Shown here: piece after piece, positions 14,341 to 23,186 of the stretch | Layout of the letters: every line of letters begins with the position of its first letter | Numbering within the stretch: position 1 is the stretch's first letter | Assembly (NCBI GenBank): GCA_903825565.1 | Contig: CAIKBD010000255.1 | Span: 1 to 38,191, forward strand | Direction of reading: 5' to 3' | DNA: 38,191 bases | From: an uncultured Anaerolineales bacterium | Lineage (GTDB): Bacteria > Chloroflexota > Anaerolineae > UBA4142 | The notes under the pieces: model-generated | Told to the model about the DNA's origin: nothing | What the model saw: the letters and a program-made list of their open reading frames with translations, nothing else | Databases searched by the model: none | Made by a program: the position numbers and the translations under genes

Positions 14341-15982
14341 GGCGGCTCGCAAATACCAAAGGAAGAGCTGACACCATCGTTACGAAATCGTCTGATTCGC
14401 TTGGCCGGCGTTTCAGAATCCCGAGTTCTATCAAGCTCAAGCAATGCGCCTATCGACATTCGACAAGCCACGCGTCATCAGTTGTTGCGAAGACTTTCCC
14501 CAAACACTTGGGATTGCCACGCGGTTGTCTTGATGAAGTACTCAATCTATTCAAATCGCTCAATGTCCAAGTAACACTCACCGATCAGCGATTCTACGGA
14601 ACTCCTATCGATGTTCAATTCAATGGAGTGCTGCGGACAGAACAGCAACACGCGGCGAATGCTTTATTGAAAAACGAGACAGGTGTCTTGGCAGCATCAA
14701 CCGCCTTTGGCAAAACCGTCGTGGCAGCGTACTTGATCGCTCAACGCCAAGTGAACACGCTTGTGGTTGTTCATCGTCGGCAATTGCTCGACCAATGGGT
14801 TCAAGCCTTGAGTCAATTCCTGGGAGTTGATCAAAAGGAGATTGGACAAATCGGGGAAAGCAAACACAAAGCAACTGGGAAGATTGATGTTGCGATGGTA
14901 CAAAGTCTCTATCAAAAGGGTGCCGTCTGTGATTTTGTCGGCGAATACGGTCACTTGATTGTAGATGAATGCCATCATATGTCGGCGGTTAGCTTTGAGC
15001 AAATAGTCAGACAAAGCAAGGCGAAATTTGTGATAAGTCTATCGGCAACCGTAACACGGAAGGATGCACACCATCCAATCATCTTTATGCAGTGCGGTCC
15101 GGTGCGCTATCGAGCGAGCGATCGGGCGCAAGCCGAGCAACGTCCATTTGCTCACAAGGTTATCATTCGCCCAGCAAGTTTTCGGTTGCCCTCGCGCTTG
15201 CAAAATCTCACGATGCTACCGATCCAAGACGTGTATGCAATGCTCGCTGAAGACCCTGAACGCAATCGACTCATCATCGAGGATGTGATTGTTGCAATGC
15301 AAGCGAAACGCTCACCTGTTGTGTTGACGGAACGACGAGAACATCTCGACATTCTCACCCAGCTTTTATCCCAGCGCATTTAATCTTCGCGAGTATTTGT
15401 AATGGCAGGTGGAATGGGAAAGAAACAGCGCAAGCAATTGCTGGACGATATCGCCAAGGTTCCCGCAGATGAACCGCGCGTCATGCTCGCAACAGGACGT
15501 TACCTGGGTGAAGGTTTTAACGACGACCAACTCGACACTTTGTTGGCTTTGCCGATCTCGTGGCGCGGAACACTGACGCAATATGCGGAACGATTGCACC
15601 GATTGAATGCTACCAAGAAGGAAGTCATCATCAACGACTATGTCGATTTCCATGTCCCAGTATTGGCAAAGATGTACGGCAGGCGACGTGCTGGCTACAA
15701 ACCCATCGGCTATGAGATCATTACTGTAGTTTCGCGTAAATTGTAGACCACAAATGGTAGTGGTTCTTGTGACGATACGATACCACATATAGTGGTTCAC
15801 AATTCATTTATGAGAAACGGTGTGAAACCACATTTGGCTCATCCCAGATATTGTGGACATTTCGTTGTCTGAACCACAAGATGTGGTAATTCGAGAAACT
15901 GTTTTAGAATTTACGCGAAACTACAGTCATTACGCCTGAAAAGTCATCTTTATTGACGCAACTCAAACTCGATAATCTGTAA
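14341..15982 (+). pseudogene. Degenerate DEAD/DEAH helicase (TOTE-type conflict-system helicase)
   Basis: Remains of a superfamily 2 helicase truncated at its 5' end by transposon sequence. Homology begins in frame 1 (EELTPSLRNRLIRLAGV to about 14410), moves to frame 2 (FQNPEFYQAQAMRLSTFDKPR to about 14500), then frame 3. Motif I is ASTAFGKTV, motif II DECHH, motif III SATVT, motif V ATGRYLGEGFN and motif VI QYAERLHR. A TAA (15381-15383) interrupts the same frame between the two RecA lobes. A 203-bp MITE (15724-15926) cuts the last codons; removing it and one TCATTA restores ...EIITPEKSSLLTQ ending at TAA 15980-15982. The sequence resembles helicases annotated in TOTE conflict systems, whose primase part is not found here. 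Two frameshifts, a nonsense codon and an insertion make it a clear pseudogene. Confidence 0.82.
15724..15926 (+). mobile_element. 203-bp MITE with 19-bp terminal repeats
   Basis: CTGTAGTTTCGCGTAAATT (15724-15742) is perfectly inverted at 15908-15926. The 6-bp TCATTA flanks both sides (15718-15723 and 15927-15932) as target duplication. There is no coding capacity. The interior contains repeated CCACA...TGTGG or CCACA...AGTGG half-palindromes (for example around 15748-15765, 15782-15797 and 15871-15887), which could form a cruciform. No matching autonomous transposase is in the window. Confidence 0.85.
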
Positions 15983-16063
15983 GGACAAGAAAATAGTAAT
16001 CGCCTGACGGGGTCGAAGGTGGTACTATCAATTACCAAACCCAGCCTTGAATTGTCGAAAAAT

Positions 16064-16109
16064 AAAGGAAAAGTGATCGATTTCTGTTTAAAATCGACCG
16101 CTTTTCCTT
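16064..16109. terminator. Long imperfect hairpin between convergent transcripts
   Basis: AAAGGAAAAG..ATCGATTT (16064-16083) pairs with AAATCGA..CTTTTCCTT (16091-16109) with two small mismatches. It lies in the gene-free stretch 15983-16306 between the + strand helicase remnant and the end of the - strand cluster, where a bidirectional terminator is expected. I see nothing else supportable there. Confidence 0.5.
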
Positions 16110-16306
16110 GTGATGGTTGAACGGGAGCGACGGGCGTGAATCACTCAGCGGTAACTTTTTCCTCGTGATTCTGCTAATTCCAGCTACCCATTCGTGACAT
16201 ACAGGGCTACCATTCTATGCCCGTTCGAGACGCCAAGAATATAGCACAACTTCGGGTGAATGGCAAAACAAATATTCCAGTTTCTTGCTTATCTCAGAAC
16301 GCCTTA

Positions 16307-17416
16307 TCATGCCAACATCCACAAATGAACACTATCCACCTCCACTCCGCGTAGCGCATTGGCATCGAAATTGCGGTACGGTTTGCCAACGATGCCCCAA
16401 TGTCCATCCAGCAAAATTGCCTTGGCTTCATGAGTACCAACGCCTTGGTCAATGACCTGCTCTACCAACTTGCCACTCTGATCAAAAAAGATACGCTGGG
16501 CTGGCGGATGCGGATCATTGCCGTTTGGCGAACCCAACTCGCCTACAAACAAATCGGGCTGACCGTCTCCATTAAAATCGGCAATCGCTAACGAGTGCGG
16601 ATCAATGATTTGATCGTCGAGTATTTCCGCATGCCAGAGTGCTGTGGCATCCGCTGGCGCGGTAAAGCGGGCGACGCGCCCAGGGCGCTTGGCGTAAATG
16701 CTCGCATCGCCTTCGGCGACGATTATTTCTACCCGCCCATCGCCGTCGAAATCGGCAACTGCCACACGCGGCGAATCATAGCCCTGCGCGAAAACGTGCC
16801 GTTCCCACAGTTCGCCACGCTCAGGTCTCCGATACCAGGATTGTCCAGCAATCAATTCTAATTTCCCATCTCCATCTACATCCGCGACGGCAAGCCCCTC
16901 TTCGCGAATTCCAGTGACAACAGGAAATATTCCTTGCCAGGGAGTCACACGCGGATTTGCTGGGACCAAAGCCACAAAAAGCGCAGACGCTTTTTGGTTC
17001 CAGAAATACAATTCGGGACGCCCATCGCCATCAATGTCTGCCACCAATTGATCATGCGAAACATTTGCCGACATACGACAAATTTCATGGCGAGCCCATC
17101 GCTGGGATGGATCAGCAGGACACTCCCACCAGTACAATCCATTGTCTTGATAATCACCGCCAGCGATGAAATCCAAATCACCGTCGCCATCCAGGTCATA
17201 CAAAAATCCGCCGGCTTCGAGAGACGCACAGGTGTCATCTATCGTATGGCGTTGCCACACGCCCTTGGGATCGCGTCCCAGCCAGTACAGTTCGCGTCGA
17301 GGTTTTCGCCCCGCGAGCACAATTTCGGGTATGCCATCGTGATTCAGGTCGCCGACGACACAGAGCGTGCGTTCGCTCGGTTCGCCAGTCCAGATTGTTT
17401 GCCGTTGCCAGTTCAT
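16307..17416 (-). CDS. VCBS/FG-GAP repeat beta-propeller protein
   Basis: A 369-residue protein built of repeated calcium-binding-type blades: DLNHDGIPEIVLAG, DLDGDGDLDFIAGG, DIDGDGRPELYFW, DVDGDGKLELIAGQ, DFDGDGRVEIIVAEG and DFNGDGQPDLFVGE. These D-x-D-G-D-G loops are the FG-GAP/VCBS signature of propellers that bind ligands or carbohydrates. No signal peptide is visible, which is odd because such proteins are usually extracellular. It is the last gene of the - strand cluster and overlaps the aldo/keto reductase stop by four bases. It shares its general architecture with the VCBS protein at 23186. Confidence 0.85.
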   Translation of the reverse strand: MNWQRQTIWTGEPSERTLCVVGDLNHDGIPEIVLAGRKPRRELYWLGRDPKGVWQRHTIDDTCASLEAGGFLYDLDGDGDLDFIAGGDYQDNGLYWWECPADPSQRWARHEICRMSANVSHDQLVADIDGDGRPELYFWNQKASALFVALVPANPRVTPWQGIFPVVTGIREEGLAVADVDGDGKLELIAGQSWYRRPERGELWERHVFAQGYDSPRVAVADFDGDGRVEIIVAEGDASIYAKRPGRVARFTAPADATALWHAEILDDQIIDPHSLAIADFNGDGQPDLFVGELGSPNGNDPHPPAQRIFFDQSGKLVEQVIDQGVGTHEAKAILLDGHWGIVGKPYRNFDANALRGVEVDSVHLWMLA

Positions 17417-18471
17417 TCGGTTGCCTCCAAAATTTCACGCACGCGATTTTTTTGTTCATCGTTCAAGCCGATTTTTCCAGCACGCGCATTCGATGCGAGT
17501 TGTGTGGTCGAGGATGCCGCTGGAATCACCGTCCCCATTCCTGGGAGCGTGAGAGTGTACGCCAGCGCGAGCTGATTCAACTCTATCGCCCATTCGTGTG
17601 CGAGCGCGTCCAGTCGTTGCAGTTTCGTCATCACCGTCGACGTAGCCATCTGCGCGAGCGTACCCTCGTCAACCAGCCGATCTCCTTGGCCCACTTGGGT
17701 TGTATCAAGATAACGTGGTGTGAGCAAACCACGCGCTAGCGGACTGTAAGCGATGTACGAAATAAACATGCTGGCACAATACGCCAGTACGCCTTGGTGT
17801 TCGGGATTCGTCTCGCCGCGCAAGACATCGAAACCATTTTGGACAGCGACGATCCGTGCGCGCGCGGAGAATTGCTTGATTGCATTGTGATACATTTCAA
17901 GTTGGGCGACCGAAAGATTGCCAACCCCAAAATAGCGCACGAGATCACGTGCGACCAAATCTTCCACCGCGCATAAACTCTCTTCGAGCGGCGTGAAATT
18001 TTCCACGGTGTGAAAATAAAGCAGGTCAATATGATCGGTTTGCAAACGCGCCAGACAGGCATACACCGAATCAAGAATGTTGGTGCGCGACAAACGACAA
18101 TGGTTCGGCGTTCGTCCATCCATACAGCCAAAAATTTTTGTGGCGATGACCACATTGCGTCGTTGGTCTGGGTTCAAACGCAACCACCTGCCGATGACAC
18201 GTTCCGAATTTCCCGAACCGTCATTGTAGCGATTCGCTGTGTCCCAAAAAGTGACGCCCAGTTCAATCGCGCGATCAAAGATTGCCAACGCGGTCTTTTC
18301 GTTGATGCGTGCACCATCGCCTGTTTCAGGGTATCCGACTTTCCACGTGCCCAAGCCAATTGCCGAAGCGCGCAAACCCGAGTTGCCAATTTGCCGATAT
18401 GGCATCTCGTTGAATTCATCCGTCACATACGGCATACGATAAAATTCAGGATGGGGAAGGGTATGATCCAT
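17413..18471 (-). CDS. Aldo/keto reductase
   Basis: A 352-residue NAD(P)H-dependent oxidoreductase with a TIM-barrel sequence pattern. The catalytic tetrad is recognisable as Asp77 and Tyr82 (FWDTANRYNDG), Lys112 (IATKIFG) and His154 (LLYFHTVEN). The start at 18471 follows GAGGCG and lies seven bases beyond the preceding stop; the longer open frame to 18630 overlaps the upstream gene and is not family-like. It probably reduces or oxidises a sugar or a carbonyl intermediate in the pathway of the cluster. The substrate cannot be read from the sequence. Confidence 0.9.
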   Translation of the reverse strand: MDHTLPHPEFYRMPYVTDEFNEMPYRQIGNSGLRASAIGLGTWKVGYPETGDGARINEKTALAIFDRAIELGVTFWDTANRYNDGSGNSERVIGRWLRLNPDQRRNVVIATKIFGCMDGRTPNHCRLSRTNILDSVYACLARLQTDHIDLLYFHTVENFTPLEESLCAVEDLVARDLVRYFGVGNLSVAQLEMYHNAIKQFSARARIVAVQNGFDVLRGETNPEHQGVLAYCASMFISYIAYSPLARGLLTPRYLDTTQVGQGDRLVDEGTLAQMATSTVMTKLQRLDALAHEWAIELNQLALAYTLTLPGMGTVIPAASSTTQLASNARAGKIGLNDEQKNRVREILEATE

Positions 18472-18478
18472 TTTCGCC

Positions 18479-19483
18479 TCATAAAAATTCCAACATGCTC
18501 CACGCCATCGTGTCACTGCCGGATGGAAAACTATCACCGGCTCCGGTGGGCAAGGGAAATGTTTGCCGGTGACCTTGTCCATCGGTCGTCTGCGCAAAAA
18601 TCTGATGCCAGCCAGCTGGTAACGTCTCACCCGTCCATACCCAGGTTGCCCAAGCTAGCGGCGAAGGCGCGCGTGTCAAATTCGCCTCGCGCCACTCTGT
18701 CACATCGTCCCAGCCAATTTCGAGCTTGGCAACACCGGTTTCATTCGCAAACGCAATTCCCTGGAGCGAAAATGTTGGCGTGGTAATTCGCGCGCGCGTT
18801 TCTGGTGTCACAATCCGTGAATGGGGCAGAACGATCGCCTCATTTGACCAACCCACGCGCTCCCAGTGCCCCAGATGGTTTTCCGCAATCGCCGTGATCG
18901 TCCGAATCCACTTGGGTTGTTTCTGTCCATAGCGACCTGGGAAGAGACAACGGAGCGGCGCGCCATGATCCTGGGGTAGTGGAACATTGTTCATTTCGTA
19001 CACGAGTAGCGAATGGTCGTCGAGCGCAAGGGCAATCGGAATTGATGTGTCATAGCCGTCGAAGGATTCGAGTCTTATTTCGCGCGCGCTGGCTTGGATA
19101 CCTGCGCTCAATAAAAGATCGCGTAGCTTGACGCCGCGCCAAATCGCATTGCCAATGGCATCGCCGCCCGAAACATTGGAGATGCACATGAGCGTTCGCA
19201 TCTCGACGACACTGGGTAAAGCGCGGATGTCATCCAGCGATAAATGCAATGGGTGGTCGACTTGTCCTTGAACATCCAATCGCCAATCGCGCGGTATCTC
19301 TGGCGGATCGCCAAACTTGTACCATTCGACAAAAAAACCAGCATTGGGAGTAACTGGAATCGGCGAAGACAAAACGGTTGAGCTTGCTGTTGGTTGATTC
19401 GTCGGGGTCAATCGAATATAACCCAGCAATGCCGCCAAACTACTGAATGCCGTTATCTGCAAAAATCGACGGCGCGTGAGCAT
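18479..19483 (-). CDS. Tat-exported molybdopterin-dependent oxidoreductase (sulfite oxidase-like fold)
   Basis: A 334-residue protein. RRRFLQ at 4-9 followed by a hydrophobic stretch is a twin-arginine signal. The SUOX/MsrP-type molybdenum-cofactor domain is shown by the ligand Cys100 in LMCISNVSGGDAIGN and by IWRGVKLRDLL. The C-terminal part (about 230-334) looks like the immunoglobulin-like dimerisation domain of sulfite oxidases. The start at 19483 uses the A of the preceding TGA (TGATG), showing coupling; the TTG twelve bases upstream is less likely. It is an unusual member of a sugar cluster and may oxidise a periplasmic substrate; electron acceptor unknown. Confidence 0.88.
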   Translation of the reverse strand: MLTRRRFLQITAFSSLAALLGYIRLTPTNQPTASSTVLSSPIPVTPNAGFFVEWYKFGDPPEIPRDWRLDVQGQVDHPLHLSLDDIRALPSVVEMRTLMCISNVSGGDAIGNAIWRGVKLRDLLLSAGIQASAREIRLESFDGYDTSIPIALALDDHSLLVYEMNNVPLPQDHGAPLRCLFPGRYGQKQPKWIRTITAIAENHLGHWERVGWSNEAIVLPHSRIVTPETRARITTPTFSLQGIAFANETGVAKLEIGWDDVTEWREANLTRAPSPLAWATWVWTGETLPAGWHQIFAQTTDGQGHRQTFPLPTGAGDSFPSGSDTMAWSMLEFL

Positions 19484-21120
19484 CACGCTGGCCAACTCAA
19501 CAACAATCCTTCGTTCGCAAACAATGTCAATTGCTTCAGGTCGAGTGCCCCAGCGCGTTGCATATCCGTAGCAACGGCAATAGTCGCGTGCGGGGCGATG
19601 CCACTCAGATCGAGCGTGTGAGTTTGCGCGCCAAAATTTAGGACGATCAAGAACTGATCCGATTGCGCCGCACGGCGGATATACGCCACCACATCTGCAA
19701 CTCCCGTTTCCACATCCAGATAATCGCCTATAGACAACGCCGCTTCAGCACGACGGATTCGCGCGAGCGCGCGATACAAGTTCAACATCGAGCCCGAATC
19801 AATTTGTTGCTGTGCCACATTACATTCAACAAAATTGGATGCAACGGGCAACCAAGGATTCGCGCTGGCTAAAGTAAAGCCAGCATTAGGAGACGCATCC
19901 CATTGCATCGGCGTTCGTTCTGGGTCACGCCCAATAATGTGCGCAATGGCAGGTTGTTTGAGCGCAGGCGGGTCTTGAATAAAATTGGACGGAATTTCGC
20001 CGTTGACCATGCCAATCTCTTCACCACAGTACGTGGTTGGCGTGCCGCGCAAGGTCAGCAAAAGCATGTTGGCGACGCGCGCTTGGGCGGTGCCAATCCG
20101 TGAGGCAATGCGCGGTCGGTCGTGATTTCCCAGTACCCAGTTGCCCCACGCGTCTTGCGGCAAACTCGCTTCAAACGTCCTGATATAGTCACGAATGACT
20201 TGGGCTTGCCATTCTAAAAAGATCAACCGAAAATTGAATGGCATGTGACATTCATCCAAGGAATCGCCATAGTACTTGACCACCTCGGTTAGCGGTAAAT
20301 ACGTTTCGCCCACCATCATGCGGTCGGGATATTGATCGAGCAAGCGGCGCATTTCTTTGATAATGCCATGCACTTGGGGCAAATTCTTGATGCGCGAATC
20401 CAGCAAAGAATCGTACGGATCAATCCCGTTCCAATTGGGGTTGATGGGCGCATCGTGAAACTCGGCATCCTTCAACAAACGCGTGATGACATCCACTCGA
20501 AAACCATCTACGCCGCGATCCAACCAAAAACGCACTACGTTCAACATTGCGGGCAGAACATCGGGATGGCGATAATTCAAGTCGGGTTGACGCACATCAA
20601 AAGAATGCAAATAGTATTGCCCAGTCAGCGCATCCCATTCCCAGGCGCTCCCGCCAAACACACTCAGCCAGTTGTTGGGCACGCCACCTTCTGGCGCTGG
20701 ATCGCGCCAAATGTACCAATCCCGTTTCGGATGGGTGCGACTGCTTCGGCTTGCCACAAACCAGGGATGAATATCCGAGGTGTGATTCGGCACGAGATCG
20801 AGTACTACCTTGAGTCCGCGCGCGTGCGCCGCATTCAACAAACGATCAAAATCATCCAGGGTTCCAAAGATGGGATGGATATCGCAATAATCAGCCACAT
20901 CGTAACCAAAGTCTGCCATCGGCGATGGATAAATCGGAGAAATCCAAATCACGCCGACCCCCAGTTGCTGGAGATAATCCAGTCGTTGGATTATTCCAGG
21001 CAAATCACCAATCCCGTCGCCATTGCTATCTTGAAACGAGCGCGGGTAGATTTGATAAATGATGCTCGTCTGCCACCACTTGAAATTTTGGATTTGCGAT
21101 TTTGGATTTGCGATTTGCAT
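19483..21120 (-). CDS. GH13 alpha-glucosidase (oligo-1,6-glucosidase-like)
   Basis: A 545-residue glycoside hydrolase of family 13. The conserved regions are DLVPNHTS (108-115), GFRVDVI with nucleophile Asp210, VGETY with acid/base Glu272, and GNHDRP (331-336). The N-terminal IIYQIYPRSFQDSNGDGIGDL is typical of alpha-glucosidases acting on short alpha-1,6 or alpha-1,4 glucosides and of sucrose/trehalose enzymes. There is no signal peptide, so it acts on imported oligosaccharides. The first 14 residues (MQIANPKSQIQNFK) are encoded by a 14-bp tandem repeat, so the true start may lie slightly downstream or the tail may be an acquired extension. Confidence 0.92.
   Translation of the reverse strand: MQIANPKSQIQNFKWWQTSIIYQIYPRSFQDSNGDGIGDLPGIIQRLDYLQQLGVGVIWISPIYPSPMADFGYDVADYCDIHPIFGTLDDFDRLLNAAHARGLKVVLDLVPNHTSDIHPWFVASRSSRTHPKRDWYIWRDPAPEGGVPNNWLSVFGGSAWEWDALTGQYYLHSFDVRQPDLNYRHPDVLPAMLNVVRFWLDRGVDGFRVDVITRLLKDAEFHDAPINPNWNGIDPYDSLLDSRIKNLPQVHGIIKEMRRLLDQYPDRMMVGETYLPLTEVVKYYGDSLDECHMPFNFRLIFLEWQAQVIRDYIRTFEASLPQDAWGNWVLGNHDRPRIASRIGTAQARVANMLLLTLRGTPTTYCGEEIGMVNGEIPSNFIQDPPALKQPAIAHIIGRDPERTPMQWDASPNAGFTLASANPWLPVASNFVECNVAQQQIDSGSMLNLYRALARIRRAEAALSIGDYLDVETGVADVVAYIRRAAQSDQFLIVLNFGAQTHTLDLSGIAPHATIAVATDMQRAGALDLKQLTLFANEGLLLSWPA
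21086..21113 (+). repeat. 14-bp tandem repeat at the GH13 gene start
   Basis: TTTTGGATTTGCGA occurs twice in tandem (21086-21099, 21100-21113), followed by a partial third unit (TTTGCATTTG). On the - strand it encodes ANPKSQIQNF at the N-terminus of the glucosidase. A related word (GATTTTGGATTTG) occurs at 8094-8106, hinting at a dispersed repeat. Confidence 0.6.
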
Positions 21121-21130
21121 TTGTCCTCAC

Positions 21131-22087
21131 TCAAATTGGATTGACCCTGATTGTGCCGAAACTTGCATCCGTATGATGCGCCGCGAGCACAAGCGAGCCA
21201 TGTTTCAACTCATCGGGTGAACCAACGCCGATCATCGAACAAGCGTGTGATTCATCCATTCCATCCGGCCACACCTTGAGTGTATAGCGGCTGGGTTTGT
21301 TCGCCAGCGATTCAACGCGCGCTTGGAACCAATAGCGTTTGCCTAATGCGAGTTCAGTTCCGTTCCTATCGTCGGCAATCGCGAAACCATTGTTGCCAAA
21401 CATTCGCAATTCAGAGCGTTGTGTCTTTTTACGAAAACCGTAATGGATGATCGCGCCGAGGGGATACCAGCCGCGCCACGGTTGGTCGGCGCTCCAATCG
21501 GCGTGCCCCTGCCAACGCAATACCAGGCCTGCCCATTGCCCCACACTGGGAAAACGCAAACCCACTGGGTCGAATCGGTGAAAGGTGATTGGCACAGCGA
21601 CCTGATAATCTCGCCACGCGACATCGCCGATGGCAATGAGCCGATCATAACCTGGCTCGACACAGCGCACCGTATCATTCTCGATTGCCCACTTGCCATC
21701 TACAACCTGGGCGACCTCTTGGAGATTGCTCGCTCGATTCCATTCAATGGCGCAAGGTAAAGTCCCAGTTTGTTGCGCACAGTATTCAAGGTACACCTGT
21801 TTTTCTACCACATCACCCGTCACATCTTGCGCGCGCAGGGTCAGCGTGTTCACTCCATCGCGGAGATACTGGGGATTGATCTCGGCGTTCAAATCGCCAG
21901 GAGAATTCAAGCGGCGACGGTCAGGCCCAATCGTGAGATCAAGCGTGATGATATCATTCACGGTCGCCGTTGCCGAAACGATGGTTTCCGCACGTGTCAC
22001 CCGCGCCAGCACATTGATGAATTTTTGCGGCATTCCCAGGTGTCCAAATTTCTGATGCGTACCGTACCATACATCCATTTCAAGCAT
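21131..22087 (-). CDS. LamG/concanavalin-like domain protein, function unknown
   Basis: A 318-residue protein without signal peptide or catalytic motif that I can identify. The N-terminus (DVWYGTHQKFGHLGMPQKFINVLARV) leads into an immunoglobulin-like part (about 30-105), and the C-terminal half (about 130-318) has the alternating beta pattern of LamG/concanavalin-A-like jelly rolls (WAGLVLRWQGH, YWFQARVES, GSLVLAAHHTDASFGTIRV). Such folds often bind or cleave polysaccharides. It begins eight bases inside the dehydrogenase gene, so it is co-translated with it, and it ends ten bases before the GH13 start. A sugar-binding role is inferred from context. Confidence 0.78.
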   Translation of the reverse strand: MLEMDVWYGTHQKFGHLGMPQKFINVLARVTRAETIVSATATVNDIITLDLTIGPDRRRLNSPGDLNAEINPQYLRDGVNTLTLRAQDVTGDVVEKQVYLEYCAQQTGTLPCAIEWNRASNLQEVAQVVDGKWAIENDTVRCVEPGYDRLIAIGDVAWRDYQVAVPITFHRFDPVGLRFPSVGQWAGLVLRWQGHADWSADQPWRGWYPLGAIIHYGFRKKTQRSELRMFGNNGFAIADDRNGTELALGKRYWFQARVESLANKPSRYTLKVWPDGMDESHACSMIGVGSPDELKHGSLVLAAHHTDASFGTIRVNPI

Positions 22088-23186
22088 AGGCCACTTGGAC
22101 CGCGCGATGTTCTGCCAGCGATTGATAACACGCTTCGACCACCGCCATTGTTTTCAAGTTATCCCGCCCGCCGATTTCTGGCTCGCTGTTTTCATCCACC
22201 GCGCGAATCAACTGCATCATCGTCGCGCCGAACGCATCGGGAAACCAGACAGCGGACAGGCGCGGCTCGAACCAATAGTCGGGCTTTTGTCTCGTCATGA
22301 ATTTCAACGTGCTGGGCTTGGACCAGCCGACGGTGCCGAGCGCCATACCCTGGGTTCCTTCAACGCGCCATTGCACGAAATTTTCGCCCGCTTGGGTCAG
22401 GCGATCAGGTCCGCCATAGCTATCATCGAATCCCAACGCGCGTAAACCATCGGCATACTCCAAGGTGTAGAACGCGCTTCCATCTTGTGCGAACGGATGG
22501 CGCGGATCCGTTTGGGCGGAGGCGAATACACGAGTGGGATCGCCAAACAAAAATCGAAAACTATCGAGGTGATGAATACTCATATTCAAGAGCATCAGAC
22601 GATCCGCATTCCGCATGAAGGATTGCCAACTCATAGCGACGCGCATTTCGATGGTTGCCAGAATGGGAATTCCCAGGATGCCTTGCGAGAGCAGAATCTT
22701 CAATGCGCGGATACCTGGTTCATAGCGCATATTCTGATTGACGCCCAGTTTTTTCCCGGCGCGTTCGCACAAGGCAACGATCTCACCCGCTTGCGCCAGA
22801 TTCGGCGCGATGGGTTTTTGTAACAGAATGCCGCGAATGTGCGAACGCGCCACAATTTCCCGCACAATCTCTAACTGGGCATGCGGTGGCACCGCCACAT
22901 CCACAATTTCAATCCGCGCGTCATCCAACAAATCGGATAGCGAAGCATATATGGTCGGCACGCCACGCAGTTGCGCTGTTTCTCGCGCCACCTTAGGCAT
23001 CGCATCTGTGATGGCGACGACATTGAGACCCAGGTTATGATAAGCAACCAGGTGCGTGTTCCGCATAATTCCGCCAGCGCCCACACACCCAATCCCGTAA
23101 TCTATTTTCGCTGGACGTGATAGCGAATAGTCCAATGCTGGCACTTGAAATTCTCCGAGTCCATCTTTGTTTTTTGAATTTGCCAT
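22080..23186 (-). CDS. Gfo/Idh/MocA-family oxidoreductase
   Basis: A 368-residue NAD(P)-dependent dehydrogenase. The Rossmann motif GCVGAGGIM lies at 33-41. The usual EKP is QKP (123-125), retaining the Lys. The substrate motif HHLDSFRFLFG (205 onward) supplies the conserved His. Family members oxidise or epimerise sugars, cyclitols and their derivatives, including 3-keto-glycoside chemistry. The start at 23186 overlaps the previous stop as TAATG; the upstream ATG (23201) is less likely. It is followed by a LamG-like gene with an eight-base overlap. Confidence 0.9.
   Translation of the reverse strand: MANSKNKDGLGEFQVPALDYSLSRPAKIDYGIGCVGAGGIMRNTHLVAYHNLGLNVVAITDAMPKVARETAQLRGVPTIYASLSDLLDDARIEIVDVAVPPHAQLEIVREIVARSHIRGILLQKPIAPNLAQAGEIVALCERAGKKLGVNQNMRYEPGIRALKILLSQGILGIPILATIEMRVAMSWQSFMRNADRLMLLNMSIHHLDSFRFLFGDPTRVFASAQTDPRHPFAQDGSAFYTLEYADGLRALGFDDSYGGPDRLTQAGENFVQWRVEGTQGMALGTVGWSKPSTLKFMTRQKPDYWFEPRLSAVWFPDAFGATMMQLIRAVDENSEPEIGGRDNLKTMAVVEACYQSLAEHRAVQVAYA

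Noticed and set aside
15746-15925. Repeated CCACA/TGTGG words considered as a CRISPR array
   Set aside because: Spacing and unit sequence are irregular and the whole lies inside a terminal-repeat-bounded MITE; no CRISPR array or cas gene occurs in the window.
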